A stretch of DNA of 64,000 nucleotides from Halomonas sp. UBA3074. GTDB lineage: Bacteria; Pseudomonadota; Gammaproteobacteria; Pseudomonadales; Halomonadaceae. The notes beneath the pieces are model-generated. The model had not been told where the DNA came from. It saw only the letters and a list, made by a program, of their open reading frames with translations, and ran no database searches. Position numbers and translations under genes: made by a program. The DNA lies in the NCBI RefSeq assembly GCF_002366715.1, contig NZ_DFBS01000012.1, forward strand, positions 152,625 to 216,624. Reading direction: 5' to 3'. Below, piece by piece: positions 17,616 to 25,110 of the stretch; within the stretch, counting starts at the first letter, position 1; every line of letters begins with the position of its first letter.

Positions 17616-18638
17616 TTAGAAGTACCCCTCGCGCTTTTTCTTCTCCATCGAACCCACTTGATCGCGATCAATGGCGCGGCCACTTCGCTCGCTGGTACGG
17701 GTCAGCAGCATTTCCTGGATAATTTCGGGCAAGGTGGCAGCCTCAGACTCCACGGCGCCGGTCAGCGGATAGCAGCCAAGTGTTCTAAAGCGCACTGACT
17801 TCTGTTCCGGCACTTCGCCGGGTGCTAACGGCAGGCGATCATCGTCCACCATGATTTGCATGCCATCGCGTTCGACGACCGGGCGCTTGGCCGAGTAGTA
17901 GAGGGGCACAATGGGGATCGACTCTAAGTAGATGTACTGCCAGATATCCAGCTCAGTCCAGTTAGAGAGCGGGAACACGCGAATGGACTCGCCTTTATTG
18001 ACCTTGGCGTTATACACGTTCCATAGCTCGGGGCGCTGGCTCTTGGGATCCCAGCGGTGATATTTGTCACGAAAAGAGTAAACGCGCTCTTTAGCACGCG
18101 ACGCTTCTTCATCGCGGCGCGCACCACCGAAAGCCGCATCAAAACCGTATTTATCCAGCGCCTGCTTGAGCGCTTGAGTTTTCATGATGTCGGTGTATTT
18201 GGCGCTGCCATGATCGAACGGGTTGATATTGGCTGCCCGGCCCTCTTCGTTGGTGTGTACGATCAGCTCCATCCCCGCTTCTTCCGCCATGCGGTTGCGG
18301 AACTCGATCATTTCGCGAAATTTCCATGTGGTATCCACATGCATCAGCGGGAAAGGCGGCGTACCGGGGTAAAAGGCTTTACGTGCCAAGTGCAGCATGA
18401 CCGACGAGTCTTTGCCGATGGAATACATCATCACCGGATTGGAGAACTCGGCGGCCACTTCACGAATAATGTGAATTGACTCGGCTTCTAACTGCTTAAG
18501 ATGGGTCAGACGGGCAGCGTCAGGCGCAGTGAAAGCGTCTTGCGGCGCCGCTGAAGAACGTGTTGTTGTAGCAGTCGTCTCTGAAGACCGTTCTTGTAAC
18601 GACCGCTCCTTAAAAGACGATGTAGACAATTGGGTCAT
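17616..18638 (-). CDS. cysD: Sulfate adenylyltransferase subunit 2
   Basis: PP-loop ATP pyrophosphatase that adenylylates sulfate with CysN. The loop SIGKDSSVMLHLA and the downstream R-rich segment FGGARRDEEASRAKERVYSF are diagnostic. The 340-residue product has about 38 extra N-terminal residues, rich in Ser and Thr, before LTHLKQLEAESIHIIREVAA, where the E. coli protein (302 residues) nearly begins. The upstream ATG has an AAGGGG element, and no good internal start lies at the family boundary, so the extension is kept. It is the first gene of cysDN. Confidence 0.94.
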   Translation of the reverse strand: MTQLSTSSFKERSLQERSSETTATTTRSSAAPQDAFTAPDAARLTHLKQLEAESIHIIREVAAEFSNPVMMYSIGKDSSVMLHLARKAFYPGTPPFPLMHVDTTWKFREMIEFRNRMAEEAGMELIVHTNEEGRAANINPFDHGSAKYTDIMKTQALKQALDKYGFDAAFGGARRDEEASRAKERVYSFRDKYHRWDPKSQRPELWNVYNAKVNKGESIRVFPLSNWTELDIWQYIYLESIPIVPLYYSAKRPVVERDGMQIMVDDDRLPLAPGEVPEQKSVRFRTLGCYPLTGAVESEAATLPEIIQEMLLTRTSERSGRAIDRDQVGSMEKKKREGYF

Positions 18639-18687
18639 GGCCCCTTACCTCACAAGTACAAGCTCGTTACACACGCTGAAAGCCGTG

Positions 18688-18724
18688 TACGTTCAAACAG
18701 GTACGTTCAAAAATTTACGTTCGA
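18688..18724 (-). promoter_or_regulatory. Three direct repeats upstream of cysD
   Basis: On the minus strand TCGAACGTA, TTGAACGTA and TTGAACGTA occur at exact 14-base intervals (plus-strand positions 18716-18724, 18702-18710 and 18688-18696), about 50-86 bases before the cysD ATG. Each unit is nine bases with a five-base spacer. Farther upstream is an AT-rich stretch with two TTATTA motifs (about 18753-18777). The regular array suggests an operator for a sulfur or stress regulator, but it does not match a site I can name. Confidence 0.5.
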
Positions 18725-18826
18725 ATGTGAGTAGGGTAACGCCGCGCCGATAATAACCCAAAAGAATTAATAACTATCTTTTTATTCCTTAATCACCTAA
18801 CGAGCAGATTCTGGGCGTGGCTCCCG

Positions 18827-19573
18827 TCAACCGATGCGCTCAATCCAGCTTTGCCATTCGCCTCCGGCCAGCTCGCTCCAGTGTAAATCGACGATGCGAT
18901 AGCCAGGCCGCGATGCTTCATCAATCGCGAAATGCTCGGCGCCGGGTAAAAACTGATCCGCCATGGCGGGACAACCGTAAACGTCGATGGTGGCATCGCC
19001 GCTGCGGTGGTGTTCGGCATAGGCCTGGTGTGCATGGCCAAACAAAATGATATGAACATGCGCGTGTTTACCCAGCACGTGCCAAAAGGCGTCGCGATCC
19101 TGAAGGCCGATGGCATCCATCCACACTGCCCCGACGTCAACCGGGGGATGATGCATAGCAATGAGCGTGGGTCGGTTATCCGCCTGTAAGCGTTCCGCCA
19201 GCGTCGCTAGCTGCTTGCTCCCTAGTTCGCCATGGGGCTCGCCCGCTACTTGAGTATTCAGCAACAGCAGGCGCCAGCTACCTACCTCCACTTCCTCTAC
19301 CAGTGGGCGCTCAGCGGCCATCAACGCTTGTTGGTCGTGATTACCGGCAAGCCAATACCAAGGGCAAGACAGCGCCGCTAATCCTTTGACCGCCAAGGCA
19401 TAAGAAGCAGCCGACTCGTCTTGGCTGACATCGCCAGTGAAGAGCACGAGATCGGGTTGCTCAGCCACCACGGCGTTGATGACCTGTTCAAACTGCCGCC
19501 AAGGGATACCCGCGCGGGAGCGCGCTTCGGTATCCGCATAGAGATGGGCATCGGTAATCTGTACCACCCGCAT
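18827..19573 (-). CDS. cpdA: 3',5'-cyclic-AMP phosphodiesterase CpdA
   Basis: Calcineurin-like metallophosphoesterase of 248 residues that hydrolyses cAMP. All metal-binding blocks are visible: ITDAHL near the N-terminus, FTGDVSQD, LAGNHD, MHHPP and FGHAH. The ATG overlaps the stop of the upstream DUF1249 gene (ATGA), and the order nudF-yqiB-cpdA is the same as in E. coli, where icc/cpdA follows the ADP-ribose pyrophosphatase gene. It may also influence Crp-dependent sugar-acid genes, but nothing in the sequence shows this. Confidence 0.93.
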   Translation of the reverse strand: MRVVQITDAHLYADTEARSRAGIPWRQFEQVINAVVAEQPDLVLFTGDVSQDESAASYALAVKGLAALSCPWYWLAGNHDQQALMAAERPLVEEVEVGSWRLLLLNTQVAGEPHGELGSKQLATLAERLQADNRPTLIAMHHPPVDVGAVWMDAIGLQDRDAFWHVLGKHAHVHIILFGHAHQAYAEHHRSGDATIDVYGCPAMADQFLPGAEHFAIDEASRPGYRIVDLHWSELAGGEWQSWIERIG

Positions 19574-20025
19574 CAGGGCATCTCCGGCACATCATAGGTA
19601 TGGCCATGAGCAAGCCCGTGAGCCAACCATTCGCCCAGGAAACGGTTGAGCTGCAGTTTCTCATCAGGCTGATGCATTCGCGCATTGGGGTACCGGTAGC
19701 GACCGCTGAAATGACGCTCGCGCTGGAAGTCGGTCACTTCCGCCATGCGTACGTCATGGTAGAGGTGTACGCGCATGCGCGGCCCTTCGATGACGGTATC
19801 AAGCGGGCCAGTTTGTGACACATCCACCATGGTGGTGTAAGGCGCCTGCTCCTGGATATAGAGGTGCAAATCACCGAAATGCTGTTGATCACCGTGCAGG
19901 GCGATATCACGGCGCTGGCCGGCCTCCATGTCGCCCATCAGGCGCACCAAACGTAAATAGTTGGCGCTGCACTCCCCTTGGAGCGTTTTTAAATCGGTGA
20001 CATAGGCCGTTCTCGCCATGTTCAC
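19573..20025 (-). CDS. DUF1249 protein, YqiB family
   Basis: The 150-residue protein of unknown function is recognised by its position between nudF and cpdA and by family-typical stretches near the start (YVTDLKTLQGECSANYLRL) and at RMRVHLYHDVRMAEV. No signal peptide or transmembrane helix. Both ends overlap its neighbours by four bases, so the three genes form a tightly coupled operon. The family is conserved in gammaproteobacteria; its role is not established. Confidence 0.88.
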   Translation of the reverse strand: MNMARTAYVTDLKTLQGECSANYLRLVRLMGDMEAGQRRDIALHGDQQHFGDLHLYIQEQAPYTTMVDVSQTGPLDTVIEGPRMRVHLYHDVRMAEVTDFQRERHFSGRYRYPNARMHQPDEKLQLNRFLGEWLAHGLAHGHTYDVPEMP

Positions 20026-20741
20026 TCCTCGTTTATTTCGCTTTGTGTCGACGCCCGCTGTGAAGCGGCGCGTAGTGAGGCTCGTTGGTTATTAAGCCAA
20101 TGTAGACCAATCAGGCACATGGCGTTGTCGAGTCGTCCTTGCGTCAAGAGTTCCCACGCATTGGCAAACGGCATGACGTGTACCCGTATATCCTCATGCT
20201 CTTCATCTAAGCCATGAATACCGCCAAGCCCATGACAATCTACCAAACCACAAAAGAGCGTCACTTGCTCGTTGCAGGCACCGGGACTGGGGTAATAAGT
20301 ATGAAGTTTGGTCAGTTCGGTCACTTTACAACCGGCTTCTTCCCATGCTTCGCGACGGGCCACGTCTTCCAGCGTCTCGCCCTTTTCCACCAGGCCTGCC
20401 ACAAGCTCAAGCTTCCAGGGAGAAACCGCGTCATCAATGGCGCCTGCGCGAAACTGTTCGATCAGAACCACTAAATCCCGTTCGGGGTCGTAGAGCAGCA
20501 CGCCAACCGCGTCGAAGCGAGTGTGTACTTCACGTCGCATGGGCTCGCTCCAACCACCTTCAAACAGGCGGTGACGAAGCTCTAACGCTTCGAGTCGAAA
20601 AAAACCTTGATGCAGAATTTCACGCTTGAGCAAATCGACATCACTGCGCTTCAATAAGGGAACGCTCAGCGACGTATGCCGAAAAGGGGCCTCCCGCGAT
20701 GGAGAGTATTGAGCTGCGTCGTGCTCGGAGTTGGTCGCCAT
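20022..20741 (-). CDS. nudF: ADP-ribose pyrophosphatase
   Basis: Nudix hydrolase of 239 residues that splits ADP-ribose into AMP and ribose 5-phosphate. The Nudix box is complete, running from GLVEKGETLED to REAWEEAGC, with the metal-binding Glu residues. The N-terminal 40 residues are longer than in E. coli NudF (209), but the ATG at 20741 has GGGAG at the right distance. That ribosome-binding site lies inside a 14-bp RNA stem (20745-20798), so translation is probably structure-controlled. It is the first gene of nudF-yqiB-cpdA. Confidence 0.93.
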   Translation of the reverse strand: MATNSEHDAAQYSPSREAPFRHTSLSVPLLKRSDVDLLKREILHQGFFRLEALELRHRLFEGGWSEPMRREVHTRFDAVGVLLYDPERDLVVLIEQFRAGAIDDAVSPWKLELVAGLVEKGETLEDVARREAWEEAGCKVTELTKLHTYYPSPGACNEQVTLFCGLVDCHGLGGIHGLDEEHEDIRVHVMPFANAWELLTQGRLDNAMCLIGLHWLNNQRASLRAASQRASTQSEINEE

Positions 20742-20744
20742 TGG

Positions 20745-20798
20745 GGCACTCCCGGTGGTGATATCGCCCTATTATCAGTGCTTGCCACCGGGAATGCC
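20745..20798 (-). promoter_or_regulatory. 5' UTR hairpin covering nudF ribosome-binding site
   Basis: Read as minus-strand RNA, GGCAUUCCCGGUGG pairs with CCACCGGGAGUGCC over 14 positions with a single G-U wobble. The 26-base loop holds a second small pair, UGAUA and UAUCA. The GGGAG ribosome-binding site of nudF is in the 3' arm and the ATG follows three bases after it. The 5' arm starts 16 bases after the TPR-gene stop codon. No U-run follows, so it is not a standard terminator. It may gate translation or protect the upstream mRNA. Confidence 0.6.
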
Positions 20799-20813
20799 AA
20801 TCCAGTGAGTGGA

Positions 20814-21473
20814 TTACAACTGATTGAGCAGCGTCTCGGCATCGCGGCGTAGCGCTTCATCCGAGACTTGCCGGCTCGCGCGCGCGTTGCCATTCACCGC
20901 TCGCTGGGCGTGTTCGCGAGCTGCCTGCTCATTGCCCTCCTCTTTCAAGAAAGCGGCGTAGTAGTAGTTAACATCAATACCGTCCGGACGGATTTCCAAA
21001 GCTCGCTGAAACATGCGTTCAGCCGTCTCGCTGTTGCCGAAACCGAGTGGCCGCCCAGGCGCCCGGTCATAAAGCGCACCAAGCGTTACGTAGGCAGAAC
21101 CGTTCAATCCTTGCGGGTCGATCTCAATCGCTTTTTCCAACGCGTCGCGCGCATCGCCAGCGGTTCCCAAGGCGCCCAAACCGCCTCGTTCACGTGCGTA
21201 AGAGGCCAGAATAATGCCCTGCCATACCAGCACATCCGCTTCGTCTTGGTGCTCTTCAACCAATTGCTCTACTTCGCCTGCCAGCGCTTTCAATGTACTT
21301 TCTCGCTCATTCGTGGGCATGTCCGTCACGGTGTGCTCCCAGCGGTTTTTCAGCGAAAACAGCTCACCTTCGAAGGCGGTCGCGGTTAACGGAGAAAGCA
21401 CGAGCGCCGTACCCACGGCAGCGGCGATCAACGAACGTGATAGAGAGAGGGGTAAAAATGAGAGAGTACGCAT
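20814..21473 (-). CDS. Secreted TPR-repeat protein
   Basis: The 219-residue protein has a clear Sec signal peptide (MRTLSFLPLSLSRSLIAAAV through TATAFEG) and two to three tetratricopeptide-like repeats (about 100-200), for example ALEKAIEIDPQGLNGSAYVT and MFQRALEIRPDG. The start at 21473 is supported by AGGAG seven bases upstream; the frame is open to 21500. It should be a periplasmic scaffold protein. It reads in the same direction as nudF-yqiB-cpdA but is separated from them by a strong hairpin. Function unknown. Confidence 0.82.
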   Translation of the reverse strand: MRTLSFLPLSLSRSLIAAAVGTALVLSPLTATAFEGELFSLKNRWEHTVTDMPTNERESTLKALAGEVEQLVEEHQDEADVLVWQGIILASYARERGGLGALGTAGDARDALEKAIEIDPQGLNGSAYVTLGALYDRAPGRPLGFGNSETAERMFQRALEIRPDGIDVNYYYAAFLKEEGNEQAAREHAQRAVNGNARASRQVSDEALRRDAETLLNQL

Positions 21474-21659
21474 AAAGGCTCCTGAATTATTGTTGTCCAA
21501 CGAGACCTACGTTTGGCGGGTCTCTTCACCAATATAGCAAAAAATGTAACAAACGTTTGAATGATTCGCTCGGTGTATCTTGCTTGGTATGCATCCCGCA
21601 ATTGACGTAAGGTAGATAGCTCGAAATAGGATAGGGAATTGGTAATGAAAGGCCGCAAC

Positions 21660-22175
21660 ATGACCCGCTGGCGCGATCCAGCCAAAGATCCGCGCCAGGC
21701 CCCCAAGAGCAATCTGATTACCGCGGAAGGGGCGGCTCGCTTGCGCGCTATCTTGGATCACCTGTTAAGGGTCAAGCGCCCGGCCATCACTGCCAAGGTC
21801 GGTGAAGCCGCCGCGCAGGGTGACCGCAGTGAAAACGCTGATTACACGTATAACAAAAAAGAGCTCAACCGTGTGATCGCACGTATCGGTTATCTCACCA
21901 AGCGGCTGGATGAGCTACAAATCGTCGATCGCCTTCCCGCCGACACCAGCAAGGTTTTTTTTGGCGCTTTTGTTAACTTAGAAGATGAAAATGGGGAAGA
22001 GGTCCAACTTAGAATCGTCGGCCATGACGAGATCGATACCAAAAAACGCTGGATCAGTATCGATGCTCCCATGGCCAAGGCCCTGCTGGGTAAGCAGATT
22101 GGCGATGAAGCGAAAGTACTCACCCCCAATGGCGAGATGTTCTACACCATTACCGCTCTCGACTACCGGGGCTAA
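21660..22175 (+). CDS. greB: Transcription elongation factor GreB
   Basis: Rescues backtracked RNA polymerase by stimulating transcript cleavage. The 171-residue protein has the N-terminal coiled coil with the acidic tip (GDRSENADYTYNKKELNRV) and the C-terminal FKBP-like domain. The basic stretch and NKKELNRV favour GreB over GreA. ATGs at 21645 and 21660 are both possible; 21660 (MTRWRDP) matches the usual N-terminus and has AAAGG upstream, while 21645 would add five residues. It diverges from the TPR gene. Confidence 0.93.
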   Translation: MTRWRDPAKDPRQAPKSNLITAEGAARLRAILDHLLRVKRPAITAKVGEAAAQGDRSENADYTYNKKELNRVIARIGYLTKRLDELQIVDRLPADTSKVFFGAFVNLEDENGEEVQLRIVGHDEIDTKKRWISIDAPMAKALLGKQIGDEAKVLTPNGEMFYTITALDYRG

Positions 22176-22268
22176 TCGTTTAGCGCCCTGCCCGGTGAAA
22201 ATACGCCAGCACGCCTTCAGCTGACCATCCGAATGTGACAAGCGTTTAAGAAAACATTCCAAAGCGTT

Positions 22269-23291
22269 TCATGAATCGATCGAGATCATAGCCTTGATAA
22301 CCTGATGGGCAGGGTCACACCATTGAGGCATGCGGGCAGGCACATCGGCGAGTGGGGCGCGATGAGTAATCATCGCTTCCGCGTTGATCGCTCCGCTCTC
22401 CATCAGTGACACCACGCACTCAAAATCCTCACGCGTCGCATTACGGCTGCCAATCAGGGTCAACTCTTTCTTATGGAACTCAGGATCGCTAAACGTAATA
22501 TCAGCTTTCACCACACTCACTAACACATAGCGCCCGCCATGGCCTGCAAGATCGAACCCATTCTGCATGGCGTGAGGATTTCCGGTGGCGTCGAACACCG
22601 CGTCTGCCAGTGCCCCATGATTGCGCTCGCTGATAAGTGCCATCACATCGTCTTCGTTGGGGTTAGCCACCGCATCGGCCCCTAATACATCTCGGCAAAA
22701 AGATAACCGCGATGAGTTAGTGTCTACCATCAATGTACGGGCACCGCGGCTTTTAGCTACCTGCAGCACGCCCATACCAATTGGGCCTGCGCCAACGATC
22801 ACCGCCAACTCATCGGCCTCTAGCGCGCTGCGTCTGACCGCGTGAGCACCAATCGCCATGCACTCCACCAGCGCCAGCTGATCGATACTCAGCGTGTCCG
22901 ACACCACGAGATGGGTGGTGGGAACAGCAAGATAGTCCGCCATTCCACCGTCCCGGTGTACGCCAATCACCTGCATGTTCTGACAGCAGTTGGTTTTGAG
23001 CTGCTGGCAGGCGCGGCATTCACCGCAATGCAGGTAGGGAATGACGTACACCTGCTGGCCAAGCAGAGGAGTATCGTGCTCATCAGCCACTTCGACGATC
23101 TCACCGGCAAGCTCATGCCCTAGTACCCTGGGGTACTGAAAATAGGGCTGATTGCCACCGTAAGCATGAATGTCCGTTCCGCAGATGCCGATACGTTGGA
23201 TTTTCACGACAGCGTGCCCCGCAGTGCACGCGGGGCGGTCAGCATATCGTAGCTCAAGATGGTGCGGTTCTGAACACACAAGCACTTGCAT
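22269..23291 (-). CDS. Zinc-dependent alcohol dehydrogenase family, sugar-acid type
   Basis: Medium-chain dehydrogenase of 340 residues. Catalytic zinc ligands are in GICGTDIH and GHELAGE; the structural zinc Cys cluster is CGECRACQQLKTNCC; the Rossmann motif is VGAGPIGMG. It resembles the RspB/L-gulonate and L-galactonate dehydrogenase group and is a paralogue of the gene at 39790-40812. The start at 23291 has AGGAGG nine bases upstream. Its genes upstream are an FAH-type hydrolase and an SDR, so it probably oxidises a polyol or sugar acid of the same pathway; the substrate is unknown. Confidence 0.82.
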   Translation of the reverse strand: MQVLVCSEPHHLELRYADRPACTAGHAVVKIQRIGICGTDIHAYGGNQPYFQYPRVLGHELAGEIVEVADEHDTPLLGQQVYVIPYLHCGECRACQQLKTNCCQNMQVIGVHRDGGMADYLAVPTTHLVVSDTLSIDQLALVECMAIGAHAVRRSALEADELAVIVGAGPIGMGVLQVAKSRGARTLMVDTNSSRLSFCRDVLGADAVANPNEDDVMALISERNHGALADAVFDATGNPHAMQNGFDLAGHGGRYVLVSVVKADITFSDPEFHKKELTLIGSRNATREDFECVVSLMESGAINAEAMITHRAPLADVPARMPQWCDPAHQVIKAMISIDS

Positions 23292-23313
23292 TGACCTAAC
23301 CTCCTGCCCGCGC

Positions 23314-24156
23314 TTACGCCTGAACAACGCGCTGCTGTTGCTCACCGAGCCCCTCAATACCCAAGCGCATCTGTTGTCCTTCGCGAAGGTAAACAGGTGG
23401 TTGCTGACCCATGCCAACGCCAGGGGGCGTACCGGTCGAGATGACATCGCCAGGCTGCAGGCTCATGAACTGGCTCAAGTAGCTGATCAGAAAAGGCACT
23501 TGATACACCATCGTGCGCGTACTGCCATCCTGGTAACGCTTGCCGTCCACCTCCAGCCACATACTCAATTGATGGGGGTCAGCCACTTCATCCCGCGTTA
23601 CCAACCAAGGGCCTAAGGGGCCAAATGTGTCGCACCCTTTGCCCTTGTCCCAGGTACCGCTACGCGCTAACTGGAACTCGCGCTCAGAGACGTCATTAAC
23701 CACGCAGAACCCTGCGACATGCGACATCGCATCGGCTTCATCAATGTAACGGCCGGCCTTACCCACAACGACGCCCAACTCTACTTCCCAATCGGTCTTC
23801 TTTGAGCCGCGTGGAATCTCCACATCGTCATTGGGGCCACAGATGGCGCTGGTCCATTTGTTGAAAATAACCGGTTCTGGCGGCACCTCGGCGCCGGTTT
23901 CCGCGGCGTGGTCTGAGTAGTTGAGGCCAATACAAATAAACTTGCCGACCCGACCCACACAGGGCCCCAAACGCACATCCGCCGCTACCTCAGGCAGGGC
24001 AGAAATATCCGTATCACGCAGTGTCTGCAGCGCTTCATCGCTCAACAGATCACCGGCGATATCGTCAATGATGCCCGAAAGATCACGCACCTTGCCCTGG
24101 CTATCGAGAATGCCCGGCTTTTCCTGACCAGACGCTCCAAAACGTAAAAGCTTCAT
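23314..24156 (-). CDS. Fumarylacetoacetate-hydrolase-family diketo-deoxy-sugar-acid hydrolase
   Basis: The 280-residue FAH-fold enzyme has the metal-binding pattern EVELGVVVGK and the C-terminal GDVISTGTPPGVGMG. It closely resembles the 2,4-diketo-3-deoxy-L-fuconate/rhamnonate hydrolases that cleave a diketo sugar acid to pyruvate and a hydroxy acid. The neighbouring SDR would make the diketo substrate. A good AAGGAT site precedes the ATG. The alternative, an aromatic-pathway FAH, is less likely in this setting. Confidence 0.78.
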   Translation of the reverse strand: MKLLRFGASGQEKPGILDSQGKVRDLSGIIDDIAGDLLSDEALQTLRDTDISALPEVAADVRLGPCVGRVGKFICIGLNYSDHAAETGAEVPPEPVIFNKWTSAICGPNDDVEIPRGSKKTDWEVELGVVVGKAGRYIDEADAMSHVAGFCVVNDVSEREFQLARSGTWDKGKGCDTFGPLGPWLVTRDEVADPHQLSMWLEVDGKRYQDGSTRTMVYQVPFLISYLSQFMSLQPGDVISTGTPPGVGMGQQPPVYLREGQQMRLGIEGLGEQQQRVVQA

Positions 24157-24177
24157 AGTGTTATCCTTTTTAAAGAA

Positions 24178-24921
24178 TCAGTTTGCCCAGCCGCCATCGA
24201 TGAGTTGCGCGGTACCAGTAATAAATTGGGCGTCGTCACTGGCCAGAAAAGTGGCTAACGCTGCCACCTCTTCCACCCGCCCCAGCCGGCCCATTGGCTG
24301 GCGAGCCACGAAAGAAGCCAATACCTCAGCATCGCTACGCCCCTCTTTGCGCGCCTGCTCTGCAATACGCTGCTTTAACGAGGGCGAGTCGACAGTACCC
24401 GGGCAGATGGCGTTGCAGCGAATACCTTGAGTCATGAAATCTGCAGCAACCGATTTGGTGAGACCAATCACTGCCGCCTTGGAAGTACCATAAGCACAGC
24501 GGTTAGCTACGCCTTTAACGCTTGAGGCCAGAGAAGCCATATTGATAATACTGCCGCCCCCATTCACCAGCATGCCCGGTAAAAAAGCCTGCAAGGTATG
24601 AAACATCGAGGTGACATTAAGATCCAGTGAGCGCTGCCAAGTGGCTTCATCGCACTCGAGCACAGATCCCCCTGCCACCATGCCCGCACAGTTGAAGAGG
24701 ATATCCACATTAGGCAGAGAGCTAGCCAGTTCATGAATCGCTTTGCTGTCCGTGACATCCAGACAATAGGCTTCAACGCCCTCCACACCTTCTAGCGTGG
24801 CAATATCGATATCTACTGCAAATACGCGTGCGCCTTCAGCTACAAAGCGTTCGGCGGTAGCGCGTCCAATGCCATTCGCAGCGGCGGTGACCAGTGCATT
24901 TTTGTTGTTGAGTCGCATCAT
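24178..24921 (-). CDS. SDR oxidoreductase, 2-keto-3-deoxy-sugar-acid dehydrogenase type
   Basis: Classical short-chain dehydrogenase of 247 residues: TAAANGIG cofactor loop, DVTD acidic residue specific for NAD, NCAG, catalytic Ser in INMASLASS, and YGTSKAA with Tyr and Lys. It resembles L-2-keto-3-deoxyfuconate dehydrogenases and the related BDH2/DHRS6 group. The start at 24921 is preferred; the frame runs open to 25059. It is the first gene of an SDR-FAH-ADH operon. With the hydrolase it forms the last two steps of the non-phosphorylating L-fuconate-like route; no matching dehydratase or transporter lies beside it. Confidence 0.8.
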   Translation of the reverse strand: MMRLNNKNALVTAAANGIGRATAERFVAEGARVFAVDIDIATLEGVEGVEAYCLDVTDSKAIHELASSLPNVDILFNCAGMVAGGSVLECDEATWQRSLDLNVTSMFHTLQAFLPGMLVNGGGSIINMASLASSVKGVANRCAYGTSKAAVIGLTKSVAADFMTQGIRCNAICPGTVDSPSLKQRIAEQARKEGRSDAEVLASFVARQPMGRLGRVEEVAALATFLASDDAQFITGTAQLIDGGWAN

Positions 24922-24987
24922 GTGGCACATCCGTGGTAGCGGCATGACCCAGAATGGTAGGCACATGCCTAGAGTCGTAACATCTGA

Positions 24988-24998
24988 CTGTATGATAG
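24988..24998. promoter_or_regulatory. Candidate GntR-type operator before SDR-FAH-ADH operon
   Basis: CTGTATGATAG is centred about 70 bases upstream of the SDR start. Its core GTATGATAG differs at one base from GTATGGTAG inside the dyad upstream of gntR (42849-42857). FCD-type GntR repressors often bind GTATGATAC-like cores. Shared control of both sugar-acid loci by the GntR protein is an inference from this match only. Confidence 0.35.
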
Positions 24999-25110
24999 CT
25001 TGACCAATAAATCGAGTATGGACGAGCAACTTTGGCCCTGGCAAGCTTACCTGGGCCAAATAGCGGCTTAAGAAGTCTCATTTATAGTAGAAGTTGATTG
25101 ACGGCTGGGG

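Noticed and set aside
18688..18724. CRISPR-like reading of the spaced repeats before cysD
   Set aside because: Units are only nine bases with five-base spacers and no Cas genes are present; an operator array is more sensible.
20868..21389. 173-codon plus-strand frame
   Set aside because: Antisense to the TPR gene, whose signal peptide, repeats and ribosome-binding site are convincing.
23292..23447. Longer N-terminus for the zinc dehydrogenase at 22269
   Set aside because: The extra 52 residues overlap the FAH gene and lack dehydrogenase features; AGGAGG marks the start at 23291.
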